Shown piece by piece: positions 17,527 to 25,564 of a DNA stretch of 58,693 bases. Below the pieces are notes generated by a model. The model searched no databases, was not told the DNA's origin, and saw nothing but the letters and a program-made list of their open reading frames with translations. Position numbers and translations under genes: made by a program. The stretch covers positions 1-58,693 of the forward strand of contig JBGTSD010000008.1 of assembly GCA_041940385.1 (NCBI GenBank). Reading direction: 5' to 3'. The DNA comes from JACVCK01 sp041940385. Lineage in GTDB: Bacteria > Planctomycetota > Phycisphaerae > Phycisphaerales > UBA1924. Position 1 is the stretch's first letter, and every line of letters starts with the position of its first letter.

Positions 17527-17561
17527 AAAATGAGAAACCGCCGCGGCGGAGGCCGCGGCGG
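17527..17561 (-). terminator. rho-independent terminator of the secreted-protein gene
   Basis: Minus strand CCGCCGCGG (17561-17553), loop CCTCCG, CCGCGGCGG (17546-17538), then TTTCTCATTTT. The 9-bp GC stem plus T-rich tract lies about 40 nt after the stop at 17598. Confidence 0.65.
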
Positions 17562-17597
17562 CGTCGATGACATGCTCACGAATCAGAGCGTTCGCGC

Positions 17598-18425
17598 TCA
17601 GCGCCGGCGGCGCAGCGTCGCCAGCCCACCGAGGCCCAGCAGCGCCGCGGCCCCGGGGGTCGGCACGCGGAAGGAGAGCGCGCTGACGTTCGGGCCGAGC
17701 AGGTCGCCGACATTGGTCATCGAGCCGTCGGAGATGTCGATCGAGAACAGGACGTCGCTTCCATCGGCCAGCAGCAGCGTGCCGCCGTCCGCGCTGAAGT
17801 CCATGCCGCCGATCGCGCCGACCGACTCGCCGCTCAAGCCGATGAGCGTCGTCGAGCCGTCCGTCGTGCTGATCGTGTACAGCCCCTCGGTGCTCGCGTC
17901 GTAGCCGTAGAGGATGCCGGTGATCGGATGCATCGCGATCCCGATGAACTGCGTCAGCCCGGTCTCGCCGATCTCGTTGAAGGAGACGACGCCGCCGAGA
18001 TTGGTGAACGCGTAGAGCGAATCGCCCGACGTGGCGTCGCCGTCGTCGACCGTGACGTAGAACGTGCTCGCGTCGTTGCTGAGCGTCGCGTCGCCGTCGC
18101 CGGAGTCGCTGAACGGCGTGTTGAAGAGCTGGGTGTTCGTGCCGTTGTTCCAGTACCAGAGGCCTCGATCGCCCGCGTCGTTGAGCGAGTCGGTGCTCAC
18201 GAAGTAGTAGAACGAGTTCTCCGAATCGAAGTCCATGCCTCGATTGAAGTTGCCGTCCACGAAGCCCAGGTTGGCCTGAGATCCCGCCGGATCGGCCAGG
18301 TCGAAGACCGTGATCGGGTCCGGGTCGCCGGTGGTGCTGATGATGCCCCAGCTCAGCGCCGAGCTTCCGTATGCGGCGCCGCCCACGAGCGCGAACGCAG
18401 CGATCGCGATGGATCCATTTCGCAT
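17598..18425 (-). CDS. secreted protein with C-terminal PEP-CTERM-like sorting tail
   Basis: A 275-residue exported protein. The signal peptide is MRNGSIAIAAFALVGGAAYG. The body, rich in Gly, Asp and Ser, repeats short motifs such as SADGGTLLLADGSDVLFSID and TEGLYTISTTDGSTTLIGL, suggesting a beta-propeller similar to DUF4394-type proteins. The tail VPTPGAAALLGLGGLATL followed by RRRR is the Phycisphaerae version of a PEP-CTERM-like signal: motif, membrane helix, basic cluster. It is probably processed and displayed or released by an exosortase-like route. GGAGG lies 7 nt before the chosen ATG at 18425, which decides it against the upstream in-frame Met at 18464. Confidence 0.85.
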   Translation of the reverse strand: MRNGSIAIAAFALVGGAAYGSSALSWGIISTTGDPDPITVFDLADPAGSQANLGFVDGNFNRGMDFDSENSFYYFVSTDSLNDAGDRGLWYWNNGTNTQLFNTPFSDSGDGDATLSNDASTFYVTVDDGDATSGDSLYAFTNLGGVVSFNEIGETGLTQFIGIAMHPITGILYGYDASTEGLYTISTTDGSTTLIGLSGESVGAIGGMDFSADGGTLLLADGSDVLFSIDISDGSMTNVGDLLGPNVSALSFRVPTPGAAALLGLGGLATLRRRR

Positions 18426-18515
18426 CGTGTTTCCTCCCTGCGAGGCAAACATGCCACGAATCACGCGAGCCGCCGACGTGCCTCAGCGCCGCTCAGACCC
18501 ACGCACAACGCGCCC

Positions 18516-18544
18516 AACCTACCGCGTGCGTGCGCATGCAACAA
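18516..18544 (-). promoter_or_regulatory. promoter of the sorting-tail secreted protein
   Basis: Minus strand TTGTTG (18544-18539), 17-nt spacer, TAGGTT (18521-18516). Transcription would start near 18509 and give a leader of about 85 nt before 18425. Confidence 0.5.
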
Positions 18545-18628
18545 CGAAAAAGGGCTTCATCTTCAGCGGTTTTCGCATGCTGTTCGTACGAAAACGCGGC
18601 GCACGCACGATGAGGGCCGATGGGAATT

Positions 18629-19414
18629 TCAGCCGCACACCACGCCGTACGAGCCCAGCAGCGCGTTCAGATCGGCGAAGTCCACGTCGCCGTCGTCGTC
18701 GAGATCGCCGCCGAGCCCCGCGCCCGTCTGCCCGTACTGCGACAGCAGATCGTTGAGATCGGTGAAGTCCACGACGAAGTCCGCGTTCGTGTCCGCGGGG
18801 CAATCGACGATGCGCCGCACCTGCACGGCGTTGATCACCGACAGGAAGTTTCCGCTGAAGACGCCCGAGTGCGTCCCGAGCCGCCCGTCGAACACCGTCG
18901 TCGTGAAGCGCTGAAACGTCACGCCCTCGACGTGCGCGCCCGGCCACGCGCCGCCGACCCACGTCGGGCCCGGCTGCGCGTTGTCGACGTAGAGACGATT
19001 CTGGTGCGCGGGCTGCCCGGGCGTCATGCCGTAAAGAATCACCTCGTACTCGCCGTTCACCAGGCCCTCGAAGAAGATGCACGCATCGACGGGGTTGTTC
19101 TGGCTCGTGATCGCGTCGTCCATCAGGGCACCGTCGTCGCCGGTCGTGCCCGGGTGATCGTGCGCCATCACGCCGCTCGAACCGATGTTGTAGATCCGCG
19201 CCGGCCCGCCCGAGTTGCCGTGGATGTCCGTCAGCGGGAAGCGCACCGACGTCGGCATCACGCCGAACTCGTTCCAGACGCCCGGCAAGCCCGCCGCGCG
19301 GTGCGCCGGCGAGGGCGCCGACCCGGGCGGTCCGAACTCGACGTTGAACGACTGTCCCTGCGCCGACGCCGAGAGCGCCGCCACGAACACGATGACCGGG
19401 CACATCCGCCGCAT
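18629..19414 (-). CDS. secreted protein with C-terminal dockerin/EF-hand module
   Basis: A 261-residue exported protein: a signal peptide (MRRMCPVIVFVAALSASAQG), a central domain of unknown fold (MPTSVRFPLTDIHGNSG and similar), and a C-terminal pair of calcium-loop repeats, DTNADFVVDFTDLNDLL and DLDDDGDVDFADLNALL, flanked by two cysteines (CPADT, GVVCG). This is the GC-rich planctomycete form of a dockerin-type module, which usually binds Ca2+ and may attach the protein to a partner. The ATG at 19414 is chosen because AGGGG lies 8 nt upstream; an in-frame GTG at 19432 lies before it. Divergent from radA. Function of the central domain unknown. Confidence 0.85.
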   Translation of the reverse strand: MRRMCPVIVFVAALSASAQGQSFNVEFGPPGSAPSPAHRAAGLPGVWNEFGVMPTSVRFPLTDIHGNSGGPARIYNIGSSGVMAHDHPGTTGDDGALMDDAITSQNNPVDACIFFEGLVNGEYEVILYGMTPGQPAHQNRLYVDNAQPGPTWVGGAWPGAHVEGVTFQRFTTTVFDGRLGTHSGVFSGNFLSVINAVQVRRIVDCPADTNADFVVDFTDLNDLLSQYGQTGAGLGGDLDDDGDVDFADLNALLGSYGVVCG

Positions 19415-19538
19415 GTTCACACCCCTTCGCACGCCCCGGACGCGATGTTCGCTCCGCCGGCCAACCGCCGGCCACTCCTTCTTGTTCCCACAACCTCCGC
19501 GCCGGTTGCGGCCGACGGCCCCCCGGCGCAGCCACGGC

Positions 19539-19544
19539 TATTCT
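19539..19544 (+). promoter_or_regulatory. -10 element of radA (leaderless type)
   Basis: TATTCT ends 6 nt before the GTG start at 19551 with no Shine-Dalgarno sequence between. Confidence 0.45.
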
Positions 19545-19550
19545 GATCCC

Positions 19551-20987
19551 GTGCCCAAGGTCCGCACCACGTACATCTGCCGGCAATGCGGCGCGTTCCA
19601 GCATCGCTGGGTCGGCAAGTGCCCCGACTGCGGCGCCTGGGACTCGCTCGAAGAAGCCCGCCTCGACGCCAATGCCGAGAAGGACCCGCAGAAGGGCCTT
19701 GCGCAGGCCTGGTCCGCCGCGGCGAGCGCGATCGCCGAGGGCGAATCCGCCGCGAGCGTGATCGAGCTCTCCCCGGGCGCATCGCCCAAGGCCGAACCAA
19801 TTGACCGCCCGTCGAGCGACCCCGCGCCGGCGCGTCTGGCGACCGGCATCGGTGAGTTCGAGCGCGTGCTCGGCGGCGGCGTCGTGGCCGGATCGGTCGT
19901 GCTTGTCGGCGGCGATCCCGGCATCGGCAAGAGCACGCTGATGCTCCAGGGCGCCGCGGCCCTCGCGCGAGCCGGCGTCCGCACGCTCTACGTCACCAGC
20001 GAGGAGTCCGCCGAGCAGACGCGCCTGCGCTTCGCGCGCCTGTCGCACGATCAGCCGGCCTCGGACCTGTACGTCCTCGCGGACACCAACCTCGCGCGGA
20101 TCGTCGAGCAGGCGCGCCGGACGCAGCCGCGCATCCTGGTCATCGATTCCATCCAGATGATCTACAAGGCGAACTTGGACGCCTCGCCCGGTTCGATCGC
20201 GCAGCTCCGGCGCTGCTGCACGGAGCTTGTGTACCTCGCGAAGGCCAGCGGCGTGGCGATTCTCCTTGTCGGTCACGTCACCAAGGACGGCGCGCTCGCC
20301 GGGCCGCGGCTGCTCGAGCACCTTGTGGACGCCGTGCTCTACTTCGAGGGCGACCGCCACCACGCGCACCGCGTGATCCGCGCCGTGAAGAACCGCTTCG
20401 GCACCACGCTCGAGCTTGGGCTCTTCGAGATGTCGGACCGCGGCCTGCGCGAGCTGGCCGACGGCGCCGGCGTCGCCGCGGAGGCAGGCCCCGCACGACC
20501 GGGCTCGGTGGTCTGCCCCGCGATGGCCGGGGCCAGGTGCCTGCTCGTCGAGCTGCAGGCGCTGACCGCGACCGGGTTTCTCGGCGCCGCGAAGCGCAAG
20601 GCCAGCGGCGTGGACGCCAATCGACTCGCCATGCTCATCGCCGTGCTCGAGCAGCACGCGGGGCTGCGGCTCGCGGATCGGGACGTCTTTGCGTCGGCCG
20701 TGGGCGGGGTGCGCATCGTCGAGCCCGCGGCGGACCTGGCCCTCGCGCTCGCCATCGCCGGCTCGCACCTCAAGCGTGCGCTCTCGCGCCAGGCCATCGC
20801 CGTGGGAGAGATCGGTCTCGGCGGGGAAATCCGCGCGGTGTCGGGGCTGGACCAGCGGTTGCGCGAGGCCGCGCGGCTGGGCTACACCAGCGCGATCGCG
20901 CCGCGCGCGAAGGGGCTGCGGGCGCCGAAGGGGCTCGAGCTCGTTCAGGTCGCGTCGATCGGCGAAGCGATCGACCACTTGGCGTAG
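19551..20987 (+). CDS. radA: DNA repair protein RadA
   Basis: RecA-like ATPase that promotes branch migration in recombinational repair and natural transformation. The 478-residue protein has the N-terminal zinc finger CRQC-x10-CPDC (Cys10, 13, 24, 27), Walker A GGDPGIGKST, the RadA-specific motif KNRFGTT and a C-terminal Lon-protease-like domain (from about residue 300, containing DRDVFASAVGGVRI). Length and domain order match the family. The GTG at 19551 starts directly before the zinc finger; longer in-frame extensions run into the promoter region. With comEC and dprA in the same window it fits a DNA-uptake and recombination set. Confidence 0.95.
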   Translation: MPKVRTTYICRQCGAFQHRWVGKCPDCGAWDSLEEARLDANAEKDPQKGLAQAWSAAASAIAEGESAASVIELSPGASPKAEPIDRPSSDPAPARLATGIGEFERVLGGGVVAGSVVLVGGDPGIGKSTLMLQGAAALARAGVRTLYVTSEESAEQTRLRFARLSHDQPASDLYVLADTNLARIVEQARRTQPRILVIDSIQMIYKANLDASPGSIAQLRRCCTELVYLAKASGVAILLVGHVTKDGALAGPRLLEHLVDAVLYFEGDRHHAHRVIRAVKNRFGTTLELGLFEMSDRGLRELADGAGVAAEAGPARPGSVVCPAMAGARCLLVELQALTATGFLGAAKRKASGVDANRLAMLIAVLEQHAGLRLADRDVFASAVGGVRIVEPAADLALALAIAGSHLKRALSRQAIAVGEIGLGGEIRAVSGLDQRLREAARLGYTSAIAPRAKGLRAPKGLELVQVASIGEAIDHLA

Positions 20988-21004
20988 ATCCTCGTACGGG
21001 AGAG

Positions 21005-21343
21005 TCAGGCGGCGCGCATCTGCGACTCGTACGCGATGCCCAGGCGGAAGAGGTCGCCGACGGGCTCGCAGCGCACGACCGAGCCGGTGATCCAGTTGCC
21101 GTGCACGGGATCGATCCGCATGCTGAGCCGCGCGCCGGGGTCGAGGGGCGCGTCGGTCGTGACGCAGAGGCCGCCGCGGCTCGCGTTCACGAGCCCGAGT
21201 CGCATCACCCAGGGCATGTCGCGCCCGTTGGCGATGACCGCCTGCATCGAGCCCGACGCCGTCTCGCGAGCGCCGTGTCGGCGATCGAACGGAATCGGCT
21301 CCGTCGTCTGCGATTCGTCCCAATCCTGCGTGAGTCCGAGCAT
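21005..21343 (-). CDS. PilZ-domain protein
   Basis: A 112-residue single-domain PilZ protein, which usually binds cyclic di-GMP. The core pattern LGLVNASRGGLCVTTDAPLDPG is the PilZ [D/N]xSxxG motif, followed by LSMRI and a C-terminal strand pair (GSVVRCEPVGDLFRLGIAYE). The N-terminal RxxxR-like stretch (FDRRHGARETA) could supply the arginines of the ligand site, though spacing is not canonical. Convergent with radA. GGAG lies about 10 nt before the ATG. The target process cannot be read from the context. Confidence 0.8.
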   Translation of the reverse strand: MLGLTQDWDESQTTEPIPFDRRHGARETASGSMQAVIANGRDMPWVMRLGLVNASRGGLCVTTDAPLDPGARLSMRIDPVHGNWITGSVVRCEPVGDLFRLGIAYESQMRAA

Positions 21344-21536
21344 GGCTGGCCTCTCCGGGGGGCGACGCGGCCCCGACCACCCGAATCACCCCCCGCGATC
21401 TCGCGGCGGGTTTCCGGTCGTCCTCACCCATCGGCCCGGAAATCGTCGGACTTGACGACGCGCTAGGGATGAACTTCGCGGTCCAGCCGTTCTTGGCCGG
21501 TTCCTGACGGTCAACACGAGTTATCGGTCGTCCATC

Positions 21537-21575
21537 GAAGCCAACTCTGAGGAGTCCGCGACGAAGAGTTGGATC
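21537..21575 (+). repeat. REP-like hairpin, copy A
   Basis: GAAG, then stem CCAACTCT (21541-21548), core GAGGAGTCCGCGACGA, stem AGAGTTGG (21565-21572), then ATC. First of five copies in the window; it forms a head-to-head pair with copy E 25 nt away. The rest of 21344-21632 holds only a second small inverted repeat, TGACC-gcagt-GGTCA (21576-21590), between the two copies. Confidence 0.75.
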
Positions 21576-21596
21576 TGACCGCAGTGGTCAGTCAAT

Positions 21597-21629
21597 CCGC
21601 CTCTTCGCCGAGCCTCAGAAGCGGCTTCC
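21597..21629 (-). repeat. REP-like hairpin, copy E (degenerate core)
   Basis: Minus strand GGAAG, stem CCGCTTCT, shortened core GAGGCTCGGCGA, stem AGAGGCGG. One stem pair is a U-G wobble on this strand. It ends 4 nt from the stop of the DAHP synthase gene and is inverted relative to copy A. Confidence 0.65.
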
Positions 21630-21632
21630 TAA

Positions 21633-23015
21633 TCAGGCTCCGTTCATCCGCCGGGCGATCCGGAAGGCCATTTCCATCGCCTGGTGGTAGTTCAGGCGCG
21701 GATCGCACGGCGACGCGTAGTTGCGATGGAGGTCGTCCTCCGTCAGGCCCTTGGCGCCGCCGACGCACTCGGTCACATCCTCGCCCGTCAGCTCGAAGTG
21801 CACGCCGCCGAGGTGCGAGCCCTCGCGCTCGTGGGCGTCGAAGGTCTGCTCCAGTTCCTGAAGGATCGCATCGAACCGGCGCGTTTTCACGCCCTTGCTC
21901 GTCGTCTCGGTGTTGCCGTGCATGGGGTCGCAGACCCAGAGCGCCGGGCCGACGTCGCCGTCGCGCACCGCGCGGACCAGCGGCGGGAGCAGCTTGGCGA
22001 CGTTGGCGGCGCCGAGGCGGGTGATGAACACGAGGCGGCCGGGCTCCTTGTCCGGGTTCAGCGCGCGGGCGAGGGCCAGGGCTTCCTCCGGCGTCGCCTT
22101 CGCGCCGAGCTTCACGCCCACCGGGTTGGCGATGCCGCGCATGAACTCGATGTGGGCGCCGTCGATCGCGCGGGTCCGGTCGCCGAGCCACGGCAGGTGC
22201 GTGGTCAGGTTGTAGTGCCGGTCGCGCCGGGGCGGTTGGCGCGTCTGCGCCGACTCATAGAGAAGGTTCAGCGCCTCGTGGCTGGTGAAGAAGTCCACGC
22301 GCGACAGCTCGCCGACCGTCGTCTCCCCCAGCGCCTCCATGAACTTCAGCGCGTCGGCGAGACTGCCGCTCATGCGCCGGTACTCGGCTCGCAGGTCTTC
22401 CGGTAGGGCCGCTTCGTGGAGGAACGAGAGGTCCCAGTACTCCGGGTGGTGCACGTCCGCGAAGCCGCCGTCGATGAGGGAGCGGATGAAGTTCAGCGTC
22501 ATCGCGGCGTGCTGGTAGCCGCGGACCATGAGGTGCGGGTCCGTCCGCCGGGCGTCCGCGGAGAACTCCGACCGGTTGATGAGGTCGCCGAAGTACGAGG
22601 GCAGGGTGACTTCGCGCCCGTCGTCGCCCATGCGCGTCTCGGTGGGGCTCGAGCGCGGCTTGGCGTACTGCCCGGCGAAGCGGCCGACGCGGATCACCGG
22701 CTTCTTGGCGCCGTGGACCAGCACCAGCGACATCTGGAGCAGGATTTTGAGCTTGTTGGTGATCGTCCGCGGGTTGCAGTCGGCGAGCGTCTCGGCGCAG
22801 TCGCCGCCCTGGAGGAGGAATCGCTTGCCGGCCTGCGCGTCGGCGAGGAACTGCTTGAGGCGCTCGATCTCCCACGAGGTGACCAGCGGCGGCAGCGTGC
22901 GCAGCTTGGCGACGGCCGCTTCGACGGCCATGCGGTCTTCGTAGACCACCTGGTGGGTCGCGAGGCGCGACTTCCAGGAGTCAGGGGACCAGTCGCGCTG
23001 AGGAGTGGCGGGCAC
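21633..23015 (-). CDS. aroF: 3-deoxy-7-phosphoheptulonate synthase, class II
   Basis: Condenses phosphoenolpyruvate and erythrose 4-phosphate in the first step of the shikimate pathway. The 460-residue length and many motifs identify the class II (plant/Mycobacterium AroG-like) form: FLLQGGDCAET, MSLVLVHGAKKPVIRVGRFAGQYAKPRS, DLSFLHEAA, FFTSHEALNLLYE, WVCDPMHGNTE and GGVHFELTGEDVTECVGG. The first-step Cys and the metal-binding His and Glu in these motifs are present. The start is the GTG at 23015 (VPATPQRDWSPDSW), which gives the usual N-terminus; AGGA lies about 12 nt upstream. The symbol follows the reaction only; several names are used for class II enzymes. Confidence 0.93.
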   Translation of the reverse strand: MPATPQRDWSPDSWKSRLATHQVVYEDRMAVEAAVAKLRTLPPLVTSWEIERLKQFLADAQAGKRFLLQGGDCAETLADCNPRTITNKLKILLQMSLVLVHGAKKPVIRVGRFAGQYAKPRSSPTETRMGDDGREVTLPSYFGDLINRSEFSADARRTDPHLMVRGYQHAAMTLNFIRSLIDGGFADVHHPEYWDLSFLHEAALPEDLRAEYRRMSGSLADALKFMEALGETTVGELSRVDFFTSHEALNLLYESAQTRQPPRRDRHYNLTTHLPWLGDRTRAIDGAHIEFMRGIANPVGVKLGAKATPEEALALARALNPDKEPGRLVFITRLGAANVAKLLPPLVRAVRDGDVGPALWVCDPMHGNTETTSKGVKTRRFDAILQELEQTFDAHEREGSHLGGVHFELTGEDVTECVGGAKGLTEDDLHRNYASPCDPRLNYHQAMEMAFRIARRMNGA

Positions 23016-23304
23016 GGTGGCGGGTGTCCTGCGATCGAGTGGGTTCGAGGGGGGCGAGTGTAGGCGGTCGTGGAGGGAACCAAGGATCTTCGGCGCCGCG
23101 GGGCCGGGCCATTCGGGCTCCGAGGCCCGTGAATTTGCAGGAATTCTTCTGCGGCACTGATCCCGGGGTTGGTTTGCGCCGATGGCCAAGGTCACAGGGC
23201 GTTATCCGCGCCCCGGGCCCCGGACGGGAGGGGCCGAGAACGCAACGGCCGAAGTCGGGCGATGCAACGCCCCGGCCCCCAAGTCCCGTGAGGAGTCTCT
23301 GACG

Positions 23305-23754
23305 ATGCCGAGCAAGAATTCCCGCAGCACCTCCCGCCGCACTCCCAAGAACGGCGCGCGGAAGGCCAAGCGACGTACGACGAAGCGCACGGGCGCCCGC
23401 AAGACGAAGCGGACGACCACGGCCCGCAAGTCCACGGCGCGCAAGACGAAGCGCACCACGTCGCGCAAGCCCGCGGCCCGCAAGGCCAAGCGCACGTCGA
23501 CGAAGAAGCGCGCCACGACCAAGAAGCGCGCGACCTCCAAGAAGCGCGCCACCAGCAAGAAGCGCACGTCGCCGAAGTCCAAGGCCCGCAAGGCCGGCGC
23601 GAAGAAGAACGCGTCGCGCAAGACGACCAAGTCCGGCTCGGCCCGCAAGGCCAAGCGCACGACGTCGAAGCGCAAGACCAACAAGAGCCTGCGTCTCGTC
23701 GGCTCCGGCGCCAGCTCCACCAAGCGCTGGGGCTCGTACCGCAAGGCCGCCTGA
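23305..23754 (+). CDS. histone H1-like basic nucleoprotein
   Basis: A 149-residue protein made almost only of Lys, Arg, Thr, Ser and Ala, with repeated units such as ARKTKRTT, TKKRATTKKRAT and ARKAKRTT: a disordered, highly positive DNA-binding protein of the H1/Hc2-like type. It presumably compacts DNA, in line with the condensed nucleoids known in planctomycetes; this is inference from composition. The C-terminus LVGSGASSTKRWGSYRKAA is less repetitive and may be a specific tail. The ATG at 23305 has GAGGAG 9 nt upstream. A strong terminator follows at 23832-23870, so it is a single-gene transcript. Confidence 0.85.
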   Translation: MPSKNSRSTSRRTPKNGARKAKRRTTKRTGARKTKRTTTARKSTARKTKRTTSRKPAARKAKRTSTKKRATTKKRATSKKRATSKKRTSPKSKARKAGAKKNASRKTTKSGSARKAKRTTSKRKTNKSLRLVGSGASSTKRWGSYRKAA

Positions 23755-23831
23755 GCGCCGCTGAACCATCACCCGGCCGCGCGGCATGAGTTCGCCCCGG
23801 CCGGGCGACACGACCGTGTCGATTCCACGCC

Positions 23832-23870
23832 AAGGCCGCGTCCAGGGATGGACGCGGCCTTTGCGTTTTT
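23832..23870 (+). terminator. strong rho-independent terminator of the H1-like gene
   Basis: AAGGCCGCGTCC (23832-23843), loop AGGGAT, GGACGCGGCCTT (23850-23861), then TGCGTTTTT. A 10-12 bp GC-rich stem followed by a T-run about 75 nt after the stop. Confidence 0.9.
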
Positions 23871-23883
23871 GGGAACAGATGCT

Positions 23884-23923
23884 GGAAGCCGCCTCTGAGG
23901 AGTCTTCGACGAAGAGGCGGATC
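23884..23923 (+). repeat. REP-like hairpin, copy B
   Basis: GGAAG, stem CCGCCTCT (23889-23896), core GAGGAGTCTTCGACGA, stem AGAGGCGG (23913-23920), ATC. Head-to-head with copy C at 24387-24423, the pair enclosing a small lipoprotein gene. Confidence 0.75.
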
Positions 23924-23965
23924 GGACCATCAAGTGCGTAGGGTCGCCATTCTGGTGTGATCCAG

Positions 23966-24253
23966 TTAGTCGCAGCGCGAGCGCCGCTGCTTCGAATCGG
24001 CTGCATGCAGAGCGGCTCCGGCGAGTCGGGCGTTTGCACCCTTCCACGTCCACTCACGTGTCCCTGAGGCGGTCTCCCCGGAAGCATCGACCTGTGTCAC
24101 AACGGAAGCAGGATGACCGAGATGGAAGGGATCGCTTGTTCGATAGAGCGTGACCCCGTCGCCGATCGAAGACTGAGTCCGGCAGGCCGACGTCATTGCC
24201 AGCATCATGACGCAGATGACTGCCTTCGCGGTCGCAATGGATGCTGCTCGCAT
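23966..24253 (-). CDS. small predicted lipoprotein
   Basis: A 95-residue product with an N-terminal signal (MRAASIATAKAVICVMMLAM) and a lipobox-like TSAC, then a short hydrophilic domain containing YRTSDPFHLGHPAS. The ATG at 24253 is preceded by GGAGAGG at good distance. The C-terminal half (EWTWKGANARLAG onward) looks less constrained. The gene lies alone between two inverted REP-like hairpins (copies B and C). It could be a remnant or a genuinely small envelope protein; no family recognised. Confidence 0.5.
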   Translation of the reverse strand: MRAASIATAKAVICVMMLAMTSACRTQSSIGDGVTLYRTSDPFHLGHPASVVTQVDASGETASGTREWTWKGANARLAGAALHAADSKQRRSRCD

Positions 24254-24386
24254 GGCCTCTCCGCTCAGCAAGTGTGCTCGAAGCACTCACTGAGTGCCTC
24301 CACGAGGCCAAAGCATCCATTCCCTGCCTTTGCGTTGCAAGAGGCAATGGCGCGCGACACCCCGTCCAGCCCTCAGGCGGGGCGAT

Positions 24387-24423
24387 CCGCTTCTTCGTCG
24401 AAGACTCCTCAGAAGCGGCTTCC
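24387..24423 (-). repeat. REP-like hairpin, copy C
   Basis: Minus strand GGAAG, stem CCGCTTCT, core GAGGAGTCTTCGACGA, stem AGAAGCGG. It ends 4 nt before the holA -10 element, so it overlaps where a holA -35 would be. Confidence 0.75.
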
Positions 24424-24427
24424 GCGG

Positions 24428-24433
24428 TACCCT
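24428..24433 (+). promoter_or_regulatory. -10 element of holA (leaderless type)
   Basis: TACCCT ends 6 nt before the ATG at 24440; no Shine-Dalgarno sequence between. REP-like copy C lies immediately upstream. Confidence 0.45.
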
Positions 24434-24439
24434 GTTGGC

Positions 24440-25474
24440 ATGGCGAGGGCCCCGAAAGGCAAGTCCGGCGAGCGCAAGACCGTGGACTGGAAGTCCGCGC
24501 GCGTCGTCGCGCTCTACGGGCCCGACGTCTTCCTGCAGGCCGAGTACATCCGGCATGCCCGCGAATCCCTCGCGGCCCTGCACGGCGGCGACGACGGCTT
24601 CACCATCGTCAAGTTCGACGGCGACTCCACCACCCTCGCCGACATCCTCGACGAGTGCCGCTCCTACGACCTCATGCAGCGCCCCAAGCTCGTCATCGTC
24701 GAGAACGGCGAGCGCATCCTCGGCGTCGAACGCAACCGCGACATCATGATGTCCTACTGCGAATCGCCGAGCGACCTCGCCACGCTCGTCCTCCGCTGCG
24801 ACAAGTGGCTGTGGACCAAGCTCGAGGCCGCGGTGAACGAGGCGGGCGCGGCGATCAAGTGCGAGCACGACACGCCGGAGAAGGCCGCGGGCTGGGCCGT
24901 CCGCCGCGCGGAGAAGCGCCACGGCGCCAAGCTGCCCGAGGACGCGGCGGTGGCGATCGTCGAACGCGTCGGCGCCGACCTGGGGCGCATCGACTCGGAG
25001 CTCAACAAGCTCGCCGTCGCGTCCGACGACGGCACGATCTCGACGGACCTGGTCCGCGAGCTGGTCGCCCGGACCATCGAGGCGGACAACCTCTTCGAGA
25101 TCCAGGGGCCGCTGGCGACGGGGGATGCGCCCACGGCCGTCCGCGGCGTGCACGAGGCGCTGACACTGTGGCGCGAGGCGCCGACCGGTGTTTGCTTTGC
25201 CGCGATCGACCTGATCCGAAAATGCCACAACGTCGCCCGCCTCGTCGAGGGGGGTCTGCCGCCGTTCGTGGCGGTCGGGAAGGCGAAGGTCTGGCAGAAC
25301 AAGGAAGCGATCCTGCGGCTGGCAGGACAGGCGCCGGCGTCGCGGTGGGCGGCGCTGCTGGACTGGGCGCTGGAGCTGGATGTCCGCTGCAAGACGGGGT
25401 TTGCGGACGCCGCGATCGCCGCGGACACACTGGCGGTGCAAATCGCAAGCGCGGCCGGCGGTTCTCGCCGATAG
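24440..25474 (+). CDS. holA: DNA polymerase III subunit delta
   Basis: Clamp-loader subunit that opens the sliding clamp. The 344-residue length, N-terminal VVALYGPDVFLQAEYIRHAR, SYDLMQRPKLVIVENGE (delta AAA+ fold) and helical C-terminal collar (AAIDLIRKCHNVARLVEGG, WALELDVRCKTG) match HolA. As is usual for delta, it lacks a functional Walker A. The start at 24440 follows the TACCCT -10 directly. Single gene, followed by lipoprotein genes in the same direction. Confidence 0.88.
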   Translation: MARAPKGKSGERKTVDWKSARVVALYGPDVFLQAEYIRHARESLAALHGGDDGFTIVKFDGDSTTLADILDECRSYDLMQRPKLVIVENGERILGVERNRDIMMSYCESPSDLATLVLRCDKWLWTKLEAAVNEAGAAIKCEHDTPEKAAGWAVRRAEKRHGAKLPEDAAVAIVERVGADLGRIDSELNKLAVASDDGTISTDLVRELVARTIEADNLFEIQGPLATGDAPTAVRGVHEALTLWREAPTGVCFAAIDLIRKCHNVARLVEGGLPPFVAVGKAKVWQNKEAILRLAGQAPASRWAALLDWALELDVRCKTGFADAAIAADTLAVQIASAAGGSRR

Positions 25475-25564
25475 CGCAGGGTCGGGGTCGCTCCGCGCGA
25501 TCCCGGGTCGGCCGAGCCGACCCCATCGACCCGCCCGCACGCCGCTCCGCCGGAGGCGAGACCC

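Noticed and set aside
21576..21590. TGACC-gcagt-GGTCA as a terminator for the PilZ or DAHP synthase gene
   Set aside because: The stem is short and no T-run follows on either strand; it is a spacer feature between the two REP-like copies.
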